A DNA stretch of 64,000 nucleotides from Flavonifractor hominis (lineage in GTDB: Bacteria; Bacillota; Clostridia; Oscillospirales; Oscillospiraceae): NCBI RefSeq assembly GCF_040095835.1, contig NZ_JBBMFT010000007.1, forward strand, positions 1 through 64,000, read 5' to 3'. Positions 16,038 through 24,009 of this stretch are shown piece by piece (within the stretch, counting starts at the first letter, position 1; each line of letters opens with the position of its first letter). A model generated the notes under the pieces. That model saw nothing but the letters and a program-made list of their open reading frames with translations, was not told the origin of the DNA and ran no database searches. Made by a program: the position numbers and the translations under genes.

Positions 16038-17057
16038 TTAGACGGTGCGATTGAGTTTCTGAATGGACAAGGTAGCTTCCAAGTTGGTCCCGGTTACATC
16101 GCTGTTATAGTTAAGGGCGAAGACAGCCGGGGCAGCCGTATACAGCTGAAAGGAGCTGCTGCCATTGGCGGAGGAATTGCTGCTCCCGGTACGGTAGTAA
16201 ATGCCCAATTGCAGTTGAGGGGAACCACCCAGGGAGGGCGTGATCTGGAGATAGCCGGGAGAGGCCAGAATTACAGATACACTGAAGGAAATTTGATAGT
16301 AGCCCGGTTGAAGCAGAATCTTCTGTGGATCGGAGAGCGTGATGTTGTCTGTAGGATCGGTGAGGATTGGGAAAAACGGAAGAGAAGAGTTATTGGGTAC
16401 GGAACGCTCAGTAGAGAAGAAAGAAGCAAATATGTCGTCTGGGATAGGCCCGGTAGGTCCAGTGGGCCCGGTAGCTCCAGTAGGTCCGGTAGGCCCAGTA
16501 GGTCCGGTAGGCCCAGTAGGTCCGGTAGGCCCAGTAGGTCCGGTAGGCCCAGTAGGTCCGGTAGGTCCGGCAGGTCCGGTAGGCCCGGCAGGTCCGGTGG
16601 GCCCGGCAGGTCCAGTAGGTCCAGTAGGTCCAGTAGGCCCGGTAGCTCCGGCAGGTCCGGTAGGCCCGGCAGGCCCGGTAGGTCCGGCAGGCCCGGTAGG
16701 CCCGGTAGGTCCGGCAGGTCCGGTAGGTCCGGTAGCTCCGGGAGACCCGGTGGGTCCAGTAGGTCCGGTAGCTCCGGTAGCTCCGGCAGGTCCGGTAGGC
16801 CCAGTAGGTCCGGTAGCTCCGGTAGCTCCGGTAGCTCCGGCAGGTCCGGTAGGCCCAGTAGGTCCGGTGGGCCCGGCAGGTCCGGCAGGCCCAGTAGGTC
16901 CGGTGGGTCCAGTAGGCCCAGTAGGTCCGGTGGGTCCAGTAGGCCCAGTAGGTCCGGTGGGTCCAGTAGGCCCGGTAGGTCCAGTGGGCCCGGTTGGGCC
17001 GGGTGGCCACGGAGAGCAGGGGGGCACACAGCCGCAGGGATAGCGGGTATAATGCAT
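16038..17057 (-). CDS. Collagen-like (Gly-X-Thr/Ala) protein, BclA-like exosporium type
   Basis: This is a 339-residue protein. A short Cys/Pro-rich N-terminus (PCGCVPPCSPWPP) is followed by about 62 Gly-Pro-Thr/Ala triplets (about 19-206) and a globular beta-rich C-terminal domain of about 130 residues, resembling the C1q/TNF-like heads of Bacillus BclA. In spore formers such proteins make the hair-like nap of the spore surface, and threonines in GPT triplets are often glycosylated. There is no Sec signal peptide, as expected for a mother-cell-made spore-coat protein. GAGGTGA precedes the ATG. The exact spore location is inference. Confidence 0.85.
   Translation of the reverse strand: MHYTRYPCGCVPPCSPWPPGPTGPTGPTGPTGPTGPTGPTGPTGPTGPTGPTGPTGPAGPAGPTGPTGPTGPAGATGATGATGPTGPTGPAGATGATGPTGPTGSPGATGPTGPAGPTGPTGPAGPTGPAGPTGPAGATGPTGPTGPTGPAGPTGPAGPTGPAGPTGPTGPTGPTGPTGPTGPTGPTGPTGPTGATGPTGPTGPIPDDIFASFFSTERSVPNNSSLPFFPILTDPTDNITLSDPQKILLQPGYYQISFSVSVILASPGYLQITPSLGGSPQLQLGIYYRTGSSNSSANGSSSFQLYTAAPAVFALNYNSDVTGTNLEATLSIQKLNRTV
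16440..17003 (-). repeat. Collagen-triplet tandem repeat array
   Basis: 9-bp Gly-X-Y coding units in mixed 9/18/27-bp higher orders, about 62 copies. Triplet variants are mostly GPT and GPA with islands of GAT. It is likely length-variable between strains and prone to assembly collapse. Confidence 0.9.
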
Positions 17058-17167
17058 GACGGATCACCTCATGGGTCATTCTATGTGAGGGACCATGGGA
17101 CGGCTAGTGACTTTTGGGAAAAAGGATGCTACAATAGAGCGGATCAGACGTACCGGGGGGAGACGGC

Positions 17168-17653
17168 ATGGAAGGATGGGATATTCTGCTGGCACGGGTG
17201 GTGGAGCAGGCACGAGCGCTGGGGATTCCCGTGTCAGGGCGTATGGAGCCCCATGTGTCGGTAAACCGCCGGGCAGTGGGCCGGTTTGGCTGCTGCATCC
17301 AGGAGGGAGAGCGATACCGCATTGAGCTGTCTCAGCGGCTGCTGGGGGCGGAAGAGTGGGCGTGCATGCAGGTCTTGGCCCACGAAGTGCTGCACACCTG
17401 TCCCGGTTGCCGGAATCACGGCGTGGTATGGAAGGGCTACGCCGCACGGATGAACGCCGCCTACGGCTATACCATTTCCCGCACTTCCACCTGTCGGGAA
17501 CTGGGAGTGACAGAGCCGGAGGAAACGGGGCGATATCTGGTGAAATGCATCCAATGTGGTGCGGAATTTCCCCGTCGCCGGTGTTCGGCCCTGGTCCGCC
17601 GCCCAGAGCATTACCGTTGCCGGTGCGGCGGTAGGCTGCGGAGGATCTACTGA
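17168..17653 (+). CDS. SprT-like zinc metalloprotein
   Basis: This is a 161-residue protein. LAHEVLHTC carries the HExxH zinc site (H72, E73, H76) with a further histidine in NHG (about H84), and the C-terminus has a zinc-ribbon-like pair (CIQCGAEF ... CRCGG). This matches the SprT-like family, whose Spartan relatives are DNA-protein-crosslink proteases; bacterial members are largely uncharacterised. It starts behind GGGGGGAGA and runs into the flippase-like gene 11 bases downstream, so the two probably share a transcript. Substrate unknown. Confidence 0.75.
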   Translation: MEGWDILLARVVEQARALGIPVSGRMEPHVSVNRRAVGRFGCCIQEGERYRIELSQRLLGAEEWACMQVLAHEVLHTCPGCRNHGVVWKGYAARMNAAYGYTISRTSTCRELGVTEPEETGRYLVKCIQCGAEFPRRRCSALVRRPEHYRCRCGGRLRRIY

Positions 17654-17664
17654 GAGACAGCGGG

Positions 17665-18705
17665 GTGGTAGCAACGAAACAACACAGCGCCAAGGAGCGC
17701 TTTAACCGTATCTTCTCCATCGTGGGTCTTACCATTGGTGGGATTATTCTGGTGGGACTGATGCTCTATGTTCAGCGCACCATGGATCTGAAAACGGTGC
17801 TGGAGGGCATCCGTCCGCTGTGGCTGGCGGGGGCAGCGCTCTGCATTCCGGTGAGCGAGAGTATCGATGGACTGATTTTTTACGGCATGGGGGCGGCAGC
17901 GGGCTGTCCCGTCCGGCTGAGCGGCTGTCTGGATGCGGCCTATATCGGAGAATTTTACTATAAGCTGGGGCCGGCCGGAGCGCCCATCCAGCTCAAGCTT
18001 ATGTATGATGCGGGCATGAGTGCCACCTATACCGCCTCCATCTATACCTGGAAGCTGGTGGCAAATACCCTGGTGTATACCGGTTACGCTGTGGCGGCTT
18101 TGCTCTATGAAGTGTTCTGGCGGCAGGAGGGACTGGGCCCGGCCGTAGCGGGGGCGGGTATACTGATCGTCCTGTATGTGGCCCTGTGTGCCCTGGCTTT
18201 GTTTACAGCGGCCAAGCCGGATCCCATCCGGCGGCTTGTCCGGCGCATTCTCACCTGGCTGTCCCGGCACTGGAAGGTGATGGCCCGGGAGGGAATGGTG
18301 GAGAAAGCCATGGGTAAGGTGGATGAATTTTGTGAACAGCTGGGGGTCCTGCGGGGGAAAAAGCGGATGCTGGCAGGGCTGTTTGCCGGAATGTTTCTGG
18401 AATTGACCGCCCTGTTTTCCATTCCCTATTTTCTGTATCGAGGCCTGGGGCTCACAGGCTGTTCCTTCTGGGAACTGGTGCTGGTGCAGTGCCTGGTGAT
18501 GGTGCTTTCCCGTATTATCATGCTGCCCGGGAATGCGGGGGGAGCGGAAGGAAGCTTTTTCCTGTTCATGGGCCCGGTGTTTGGCGGACATACGGCGGTG
18601 GCGCTGGTACTGTGGCGGTTTGCCGGCTTCCTGGAGGTATTGCTGCTGGGGGGCGGTTGGTCGGTGATCCGTTTTGCCCGCCGGGCGGTGGGACGCGGAC
18701 ATTAG
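17665..18705 (+). CDS. Lysylphosphatidylglycerol-synthase-like transmembrane protein (UPF0104)
   Basis: This is a 346-residue membrane protein with about eight hydrophobic segments and the family pattern GEFYYKLGPAGAPIQLK and PGNAGGAEGSFFLF. Members are the flippase half of MprF without its synthetase domain, or stand-alone lipid or glycolipid transport proteins. The start is GTG, since no ATG gives the full first helix; the ribosome site is weak. The next gene's AGGAGG begins inside the stop codon, so it is probably coupled to the kinase at 18716. Envelope-lipid handling fits the VanS-like neighbour. Confidence 0.78.
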   Translation: MVATKQHSAKERFNRIFSIVGLTIGGIILVGLMLYVQRTMDLKTVLEGIRPLWLAGAALCIPVSESIDGLIFYGMGAAAGCPVRLSGCLDAAYIGEFYYKLGPAGAPIQLKLMYDAGMSATYTASIYTWKLVANTLVYTGYAVAALLYEVFWRQEGLGPAVAGAGILIVLYVALCALALFTAAKPDPIRRLVRRILTWLSRHWKVMAREGMVEKAMGKVDEFCEQLGVLRGKKRMLAGLFAGMFLELTALFSIPYFLYRGLGLTGCSFWELVLVQCLVMVLSRIIMLPGNAGGAEGSFFLFMGPVFGGHTAVALVLWRFAGFLEVLLLGGGWSVIRFARRAVGRGH

Positions 18706-18715
18706 GAGGATGGAT

Positions 18716-19891
18716 ATGGAGGGAAAGTATACCCGCCTGAAGCGAAAGATGCTGCTGCTGGTGGTGCTGGGCACCATTGTCGCCGGCGGGGTGGGGCTGT
18801 TTGTGCTGGAAGTGGTCATTGACGGAGCGCTGCAGGACCCCTTTGCACGGTTTTTCCTCTGGGCGGCCACCAGCTTGTTTGGCCAGACCACGGAACAGGC
18901 GCAGATGCTCTATCAACACTATATCCGCAACAATAAGCAGGAGATCCTGACCCTGTGCACCATAGTGCTCATGCTGATTGCCTTTTATCTGGCCATGGGG
19001 CGGTTTACCCGCTGGCTGGATCAGATCAGCGCCGCCACACAGCGCATGGTGGAAGATCCGGCTGAACCGGTCGCTCTGCCTCGTGAGCTGGCCCCCATCC
19101 AGGCTGACCTGAACGCGATTCAGCGGCAGCTGGAAGCCAAAGCGGTGGCTGCCCGGGAGAATGAGCAGCGCAAGGGGGATCTGGTTGCCTTTCTGGCCCA
19201 CGATTTGAAGACGCCGCTGACCTCGGTGGTGGGCTACCTGACCCTGCTGCGGGATGGGCCGGATCTGGACGAGGAGCAGCGGGCTAAATTTACCGGTATC
19301 GCGCTGGACAAGGCCCTGCGGCTGGAGGAACTGCTGGGGGAGTTCTTCGACATCACCCGTATGGACCTGGACAGCGGGGAGGAGGAACGGCATCCCATCC
19401 AGCTGTCTATGCTGCTGGAGCAGCTTTCTGACGAGTTCTACCCGATTTTTGCCGAGAAGCAGCTGCGCTGCAGTGTGGAGATCCAGCACCACCTGGTGGT
19501 GCTCGGAGACCCGGACAAACTTGCCCGGGTCTTTGATAATGTGTTGCGCAACGCGGTCAATTACAGCGTGCCCGGCGGTCAGGTGGACATCCGGGCCAAA
19601 AGCGTGGGCAGGCAGGCTGAGATCACCATCCGCAACGAGGGACTGGAGATCCCGGAGGGGGAGCTGGCCAACATCTTCCAGAAGTTTTATCGATTGGATG
19701 CCGCCCGCTCTACCCGTACCGGTGGAGCGGGGCTGGGGCTGGCCATTGCCAAGGAGATTGTGGAATCCCATGGCGGAAGCATTCGCTGTGAAAGCAACGG
19801 GCGTTTTACCAGCTTTATCATCACCCTGCCTCTGCACAAACAGGCCCGGCATACGGCGCGTCGGGGACGCGCGGGTGCTGGAAGTACATAG
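18716..19891 (+). CDS. VanS-like sensor histidine kinase
   Basis: This is a 391-residue kinase with two membrane segments (about 10-33 and 78-96) enclosing a short extracellular loop, a HAMP-like linker, the phospho-histidine H162 in LAHDLKTPLTS, and an HATPase domain (NVLRNAVNYS, LGLAIAKEIVESHGG). This closely follows the VanS layout. Two ATGs lie close together (18710, 18716); the second has AGGAGG at the right distance. No regulator adjoins it; the VanR-like protein at 15218-15913 is the likely partner. The extracellular signal is unknown. Confidence 0.88.
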   Translation: MEGKYTRLKRKMLLLVVLGTIVAGGVGLFVLEVVIDGALQDPFARFFLWAATSLFGQTTEQAQMLYQHYIRNNKQEILTLCTIVLMLIAFYLAMGRFTRWLDQISAATQRMVEDPAEPVALPRELAPIQADLNAIQRQLEAKAVAARENEQRKGDLVAFLAHDLKTPLTSVVGYLTLLRDGPDLDEEQRAKFTGIALDKALRLEELLGEFFDITRMDLDSGEEERHPIQLSMLLEQLSDEFYPIFAEKQLRCSVEIQHHLVVLGDPDKLARVFDNVLRNAVNYSVPGGQVDIRAKSVGRQAEITIRNEGLEIPEGELANIFQKFYRLDAARSTRTGGAGLGLAIAKEIVESHGGSIRCESNGRFTSFIITLPLHKQARHTARRGRAGAGST

Positions 19892-19927
19892 CAAAAGGCC
19901 CGGTCCTGCTGGACCGGGCCTTTTGCT
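19890..19927. terminator. Bidirectional terminator between the VanS-like and small membrane genes
   Basis: A perfect 17-bp stem (AGCAAAAGGCCCGGTCC and complement) around TGCT, with A/T-rich outer arms giving T-runs on both strands, between convergent genes. Confidence 0.85.
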
Positions 19928-19933
19928 ATGCGT

Positions 19934-20143
19934 TCACTGGCCGCGCCGTGCTGCAGCGTCCATTTCCTCCTCTGCCCGCTTCACCATGCGGATACCGGCA
20001 ATGAGGGTTACGGCAGAAACGATGGCTGCGCCCAGGATAAATCCATCCTGGAGGGTATAGAGGAACCGGTCGGCCAGGATGACCGTGATGATCAAAATAC
20101 TGCCGAAAGCCTCCAGCTGAAGGCCGCGCTGCCTGGATCGCAT
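19934..20143 (-). CDS. Small two-helix membrane protein, last gene of the YjiGH operon
   Basis: This is a 69-residue protein with two hydrophobic helices (FGSILIITVILADRF and ILGAAIVSAVTLIAG) and a charged tail. GGAAGGAAGA precedes the ATG. It lies 28 bases after the YjiG-like gene on the same strand and shares its terminator. Family not recognised; its position suggests an accessory subunit of the YjiH/YjiG transporter, but nothing in the sequence proves it. Confidence 0.65.
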   Translation of the reverse strand: MRSRQRGLQLEAFGSILIITVILADRFLYTLQDGFILGAAIVSAVTLIAGIRMVKRAEEEMDAAARRGQ

Positions 20144-20171
20144 AGAAATCTTCCTTCCTTTCCGAGTTGCG

Positions 20172-20693
20172 TTACTGTACGCCCATGGCTGCCAGGATGA
20201 CACGCATAATGACCAGACTGATGGCTGCGTCCAGCAGGCAGACGCCGATGAGCAGGGGGTGCCACTTCTTGTTGGAGCCGGTGACCAGTACGATACGGGC
20301 GTAGTGGCCGATGAGGGTGCCCATCAGGATGCAGGCGGGCAGCATCATGGAGGCCTGGCCCAGGGTCAGAGTGCCCGCCTGATACATGGATACAGCGGTG
20401 GCACAGCCGGACGCTTTGGCAAAGAAAGCGGAGATGAGTACGGCAAAGGCCTCGCCGGGCAGGCCAAACAGGCCCATGACGGGAGACATGATCACGCCCA
20501 GCAGGTCCATCAGGCCGGTCTCCTGCAAAATGTAAACCAGCACGTAGCCCAGGATCATGGCGGGGGTGATGTTCTCAATGCCCACCTTAAAGCCTTTGGC
20601 GCAGCCCTTCAGAAACGTATCGACGATGGAGGGCTTCTTCTCTTTCGCCGGAGCGGCCGGAGCGGCCGCCGGAGTTTTCACTTCAGCGCTCAT
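20172..20693 (-). CDS. YjiG-like nucleoside-recognition (Gate) membrane protein
   Basis: This is a 173-residue membrane protein with about four to five helices and the Gate-domain pattern ENITPAMILGYV and KASGCATAVSMY. It is the second half of the YjiH/YjiG pair, related to spore maturation proteins A/B. In E. coli yjiH-yjiG stand beside the isoaspartyl dipeptidase gene iadA. Here too the pair sits beside a peptidase, so dipeptide or amino-acid-derivative transport is the best guess. An Ala/Pro-rich N-terminus (APAAPAKEKK) precedes the first helix. AAGGAGGAG precedes the start. Confidence 0.8.
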   Translation of the reverse strand: MSAEVKTPAAAPAAPAKEKKPSIVDTFLKGCAKGFKVGIENITPAMILGYVLVYILQETGLMDLLGVIMSPVMGLFGLPGEAFAVLISAFFAKASGCATAVSMYQAGTLTLGQASMMLPACILMGTLIGHYARIVLVTGSNKKWHPLLIGVCLLDAAISLVIMRVILAAMGVQ

Positions 20694-20708
20694 AGTGTGT
20701 TCTCCTCC

Positions 20709-21350
20709 TTAAGCCTTTTTTCTCCGCAAGCGCAGAATGATGCGCACCACATTGGCGCCGATGAGCTTGCAGAGTACCATAATCAGGATGCAGGGACCCA
20801 GTGCCACCGGACAGATGGCAACCAGGGGCGCACCGCCGGTGATGGTGTTGTTGATACAGGCCGAGCCGGCGTACTGATAGGCGACGAAGATGGTCCGTTC
20901 GTCGTCGGTGATGTCGCCGCTCTCATAGAGCTCGCGGGTCATGACGGCCGCTACGTCCGAGCCGGTGAAGCTGGAGATGAAGGCGATGCCGCACTTGCCG
21001 GGGATACCCAGCAGGGGGCGAAGCAAGGGGCGGAAGAGAATGTCGGAGGCCTTGAAAGCGCCCAGCTGTTCAAACACGCCCAGCAGTCCGCAGAAGAACA
21101 TGACAGCGGGGATCAGGTTGAAGCCGGCCATAAAGCCGTCCTTGGCGCCGGTGCCGCCGGAGCCGATGAGGTTGGCACCCGTATCGCCGATCTGACCGAA
21201 GGTACCGGACAGATTGGTGAAGTCCAGCACCTTGATGGGGCCATCCGCCGTGCGGAATGCGCCCGAGAGCACCAGGATGAGCACAATCAACGCGATCCAC
21301 GCGCCGATGCCAACCTTTTCCTTTTGTGTGGATGTTTGCGCTTGTTGCAT
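20709..21350 (-). CDS. YjiH-like nucleoside-recognition (Gate) membrane protein
   Basis: This is a 213-residue membrane protein with about five helices and the paired motifs FISSFTGSDVAAVMTRELY and YAGSACINNTITGGAP, typical of YjiH. It is probably one subunit of a transporter formed with YjiG, 15 bases downstream. AGGAGG precedes the ATG. Substrate unknown; the upstream M20 peptidase argues for a peptide or N-acyl amino acid. Confidence 0.82.
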   Translation of the reverse strand: MQQAQTSTQKEKVGIGAWIALIVLILVLSGAFRTADGPIKVLDFTNLSGTFGQIGDTGANLIGSGGTGAKDGFMAGFNLIPAVMFFCGLLGVFEQLGAFKASDILFRPLLRPLLGIPGKCGIAFISSFTGSDVAAVMTRELYESGDITDDERTIFVAYQYAGSACINNTITGGAPLVAICPVALGPCILIMVLCKLIGANVVRIILRLRRKKA

Positions 21351-21376
21351 GGTGTTTTCCTCCTTTTGCCTCTCTC

Positions 21377-22558
21377 TTATTGATCTGCAAAATCATCCTT
21401 CAGGCTGAACGCTGCGCAGGCGGCCAGGATGCAGCGCTGGAACAGAGACTCCACCTCGGCGTACTCATCGGGGGTGTGGTTGCCCTCGCCCCGGGCACCC
21501 ATGCCGCAGACCGTTGGCACGCCGCAGGCCACTGTGATGCCGGAGTCAGACAGACCGCCTACCTGGAAACAGTCGATCTCGCCAAAACCGCAGGTGGTAG
21601 CGGTGCGTTTGAGGTGACCAAACAAGGCCATGACCCCGTCGGTGGTGTCCATGCAGTTCATCAGACGGCTGGTGTCCAGCTCGGCCCAGGTGTCAGGTAC
21701 GGTGCTGTGAGCTGTGGCCTGTTCCAGGGCCTCCATGATCTCGTTCTTGATCTCGGTGGTGGGGAAACGGATGCCGATGTTGATTGTACACAGGTCGGGA
21801 ATGGTGTTCTCGCCCATACCGCCGGAGATCTTGCCGCAATTGATGAGCCGGCCGCGGGCAAAGTCGTTGCAGGCCTCCAAAGCCACGATCTTGTGGGCGG
21901 CCTCCAGGATAGCGGAGCGGCCCTTCTCCGGGGCAATGCCCGAGTGGGAGGCTGTACCGTGAACCGTCAGCTTGACCGGGCCGCCGCCCTTGCGCCCCAC
22001 AACGAAGCGGTTGTCCATGTAGCCTGTCTCAAAGTTGAAGGCGGCCAGCGCGCCCACCGCCTCGGCCTGCATGGCCTGCTTGGCGTCAGAGAACATGTGC
22101 AGGTTTTCCTCGTCACCGGCGAAGATGCACTTGATGGGCCGGGCGGTAAAGCCCAGTTCAGCAAGAGCCTTGATGGCGTAGACAGCGATAACCAGACCCG
22201 CTTTCATATCCAGTACGCCGGGGCCGTGGGCATAACCATTTTCATCGATGCGGAAAGGGTTGTCCCGGGCGGCGCCCTCTTTGAAGACGGTGTCCATGTG
22301 GCCGATAAAGAGCAGAGGAGCGTTGGGGCTGTCGGCATTCCACTCGGCTACCAGCACTCCGCCGGCGTTCTCCATAGGAATGACCCGGGTCTTGGCCCCC
22401 GCGCCCTCCAGCTCCCGCCGCAGGATGTTGCACACCGCCTCCACGCCCTCCAGCTGGCGGGAGCCGCTTTCGGTATTGACCAGCTCCTCCCACAGCGCCA
22501 GCATGGGTTCGCGCTGGCTGTCGATGTAGCGGCGGATGTCTTTAAAAATTTCCTCCAT
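21377..22558 (-). CDS. M20-family zinc peptidase (glutamate carboxypeptidase/dipeptidase type)
   Basis: This is a 393-residue cytoplasmic metallopeptidase. Metal and catalytic motifs are GHMDTV, GVLDMKAG, the acidic pair in FAGDEENLH, the dimerisation-domain HSGIAPEKG loop and a late GNHTPDEY. M20 enzymes hydrolyse dipeptides or remove acyl or glutamyl groups; there is no signal peptide. AAGGAGG precedes the ATG. It is flanked by a transporter upstream and YjiH/YjiG downstream, forming an uptake-and-cleavage unit. The exact substrate is not readable. Confidence 0.88.
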   Translation of the reverse strand: MEEIFKDIRRYIDSQREPMLALWEELVNTESGSRQLEGVEAVCNILRRELEGAGAKTRVIPMENAGGVLVAEWNADSPNAPLLFIGHMDTVFKEGAARDNPFRIDENGYAHGPGVLDMKAGLVIAVYAIKALAELGFTARPIKCIFAGDEENLHMFSDAKQAMQAEAVGALAAFNFETGYMDNRFVVGRKGGGPVKLTVHGTASHSGIAPEKGRSAILEAAHKIVALEACNDFARGRLINCGKISGGMGENTIPDLCTINIGIRFPTTEIKNEIMEALEQATAHSTVPDTWAELDTSRLMNCMDTTDGVMALFGHLKRTATTCGFGEIDCFQVGGLSDSGITVACGVPTVCGMGARGEGNHTPDEYAEVESLFQRCILAACAAFSLKDDFADQ

Positions 22559-22578
22559 AAAAATCCTCCTTTATCCAC

Positions 22579-23745
22579 TCACAGCAATCGGACGGCTACG
22601 CCCGCGATGAGCACCGAGGCGATGGTCACCGTAACAAAGCCGGCAGTGAGCATTTTTGGCAGAAGATAATTAAGAATGGCAGCTTTTTCTGCCTCGTTGC
22701 GGCCGAATGCCTCGGCCACTTCCTGGGGAATGAGCATCGTAGTGGGAAAGCCAAAGGTACAGCTGATGCCGAAGGACACCGCCAGACCAAAGGGAAAACG
22801 CAGCAGCTTGGCGCAGAGAAATCCCATGACCAGCGTGCCGGCCACGCCGCACACGGCGGAGAGGATCAGGGCCGGCAGAACCGAGAGCACCTGCTGCGGG
22901 GTAGTGGTAGCCAGGTTGGAGAAGATCAGGATGGTGACAAAGAAGGTGATCAGACCGCTGGCCTGGGTCTTGGCCAGGATACCCTTTTCCAAAAAGCCCA
23001 GGGCAAAGAACACCGCGCCCATGATGAGACAGAGCACAAAATAGTGGATCACGCCGCCGGTGAGCAGAGACAGGAAGTGGGCGGATACCGCCACCAGACC
23101 CAGCTTGGCCAGGTAGACGGAGGGACGGGCAAATACAGGGGGCAGTTGGAGCGGGCCATGGGCGGCAGTGGAACCGGCCTGCTGCTGCTGGCTGTATTCG
23201 GCCACCAGCTTGGGATCGTCCCGGAACTGCCGGGCGGTGCGCCGCAGCAGCAGGGAGGCGATGGGCACGCCGATGAATTTCTGGGTGACATACAGCACGA
23301 TGCAGAAGGTGCTGGCCAGGGTCAGGCCCTTTTCCTCCAGGGCGGTGGTCATGATCAGGGTGGCAGCACTGCCACCGGCAAAGATGGGTGCACCCGCCAC
23401 GGCCATGTCCTGACCGATGATGGGGATACCGATGAGAAGGATGGCGCCCACCGCGCCGCACAGACACACCAGAGAGGTGACCACCACCTTCCACTGCCGG
23501 CGCAGCTCGGCAAAGTCAATGGTGGTGCCCAGGGAGACGATGAGCAGTCCGGCAATCACATTGCCGAAGCCCGTGACCTGGGCGTCGTCGATGATGGTGC
23601 GGGGGAGCAGGCCGCTCCAGAATCCGGCCAGCAGCATCAGTGCAATTCCCAGCACGGTGGAAAATACGGCCTTGGTTTTCTGCGCAATGAGTTCACCCAC
23701 TGCATAGATACACAGTAAAATCGTCAGTGCGATAACCGCTGTCAT
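22579..23745 (-). CDS. Polytopic membrane transporter, family not firmly recognised
   Basis: This is a 388-residue protein with about ten hydrophobic segments in two halves. Each half has a glycine/serine-rich break (AGAPIFAGGSAATLIM and SFGISCTFGFPTTML) typical of secondary carriers with paired hairpins, in the style of Na+/glutamate symporters. I cannot name the family. The ATG at 23745 is chosen because AAAGGA lies at the right distance; an ATG nine bases upstream has no spaced site. It heads the operon with M20 peptidase and YjiHG, so import of the peptidase substrate is the natural inference. Confidence 0.7.
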   Translation of the reverse strand: MTAVIALTILLCIYAVGELIAQKTKAVFSTVLGIALMLLAGFWSGLLPRTIIDDAQVTGFGNVIAGLLIVSLGTTIDFAELRRQWKVVVTSLVCLCGAVGAILLIGIPIIGQDMAVAGAPIFAGGSAATLIMTTALEEKGLTLASTFCIVLYVTQKFIGVPIASLLLRRTARQFRDDPKLVAEYSQQQQAGSTAAHGPLQLPPVFARPSVYLAKLGLVAVSAHFLSLLTGGVIHYFVLCLIMGAVFFALGFLEKGILAKTQASGLITFFVTILIFSNLATTTPQQVLSVLPALILSAVCGVAGTLVMGFLCAKLLRFPFGLAVSFGISCTFGFPTTMLIPQEVAEAFGRNEAEKAAILNYLLPKMLTAGFVTVTIASVLIAGVAVRLL

Positions 23746-23808
23746 ACCCCTCATCCTTTCTTGGCCAAAGCATACCATGCCGTTTTTCAACCTGTCCAAG
23801 CCGAAAAA

Positions 23809-23826
23809 GTTATAACGCAGTTATAA
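23809..23826. promoter_or_regulatory. GTTATAA direct repeat upstream of the transporter operon
   Basis: Two exact GTTATAA copies separated by CGCA, about 64 bases before the operon start and beside AT-rich -10-like sequence. A possible LysR operator or promoter core. Confidence 0.4.
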
Positions 23827-23874
23827 ACCGGTCAACTTGGCGAAAACGCATGGAACAAGTGAATGCAATTTGTA

Positions 23875-23925
23875 TAAAAAAACGAAAAGGCCAGCACTGT
23901 ATACAAATACAGAGCCGACCTTTTT
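23875..23925 (-). terminator. Terminator of the LysR gene
   Basis: An imperfect 18-bp stem closed by CTGTAT/ATACAG, followed on the minus strand by CGTTTTTTT. The remaining gap (23926-24009) is AT-rich with no gene. Confidence 0.75.
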
Positions 23926-24009
23926 GTCGAACTTTTGGAGAGTGTTCGTCGAATTGAACATCTATCTCCCTGTAGTTATAATCTGGTCATAAATAAATGG
24001 AATATCTGG

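Noticed and set aside
16339..17043. Plus-strand frames in the collagen array reading as long Gly-Pro-Val or Gly/Arg/Ser-rich proteins
   Set aside because: They are by-products of the 9-bp repeat, which leaves several frames open. They lack ribosome sites and a sensible N-terminus; the minus-strand frame has both and a globular C-terminal domain.
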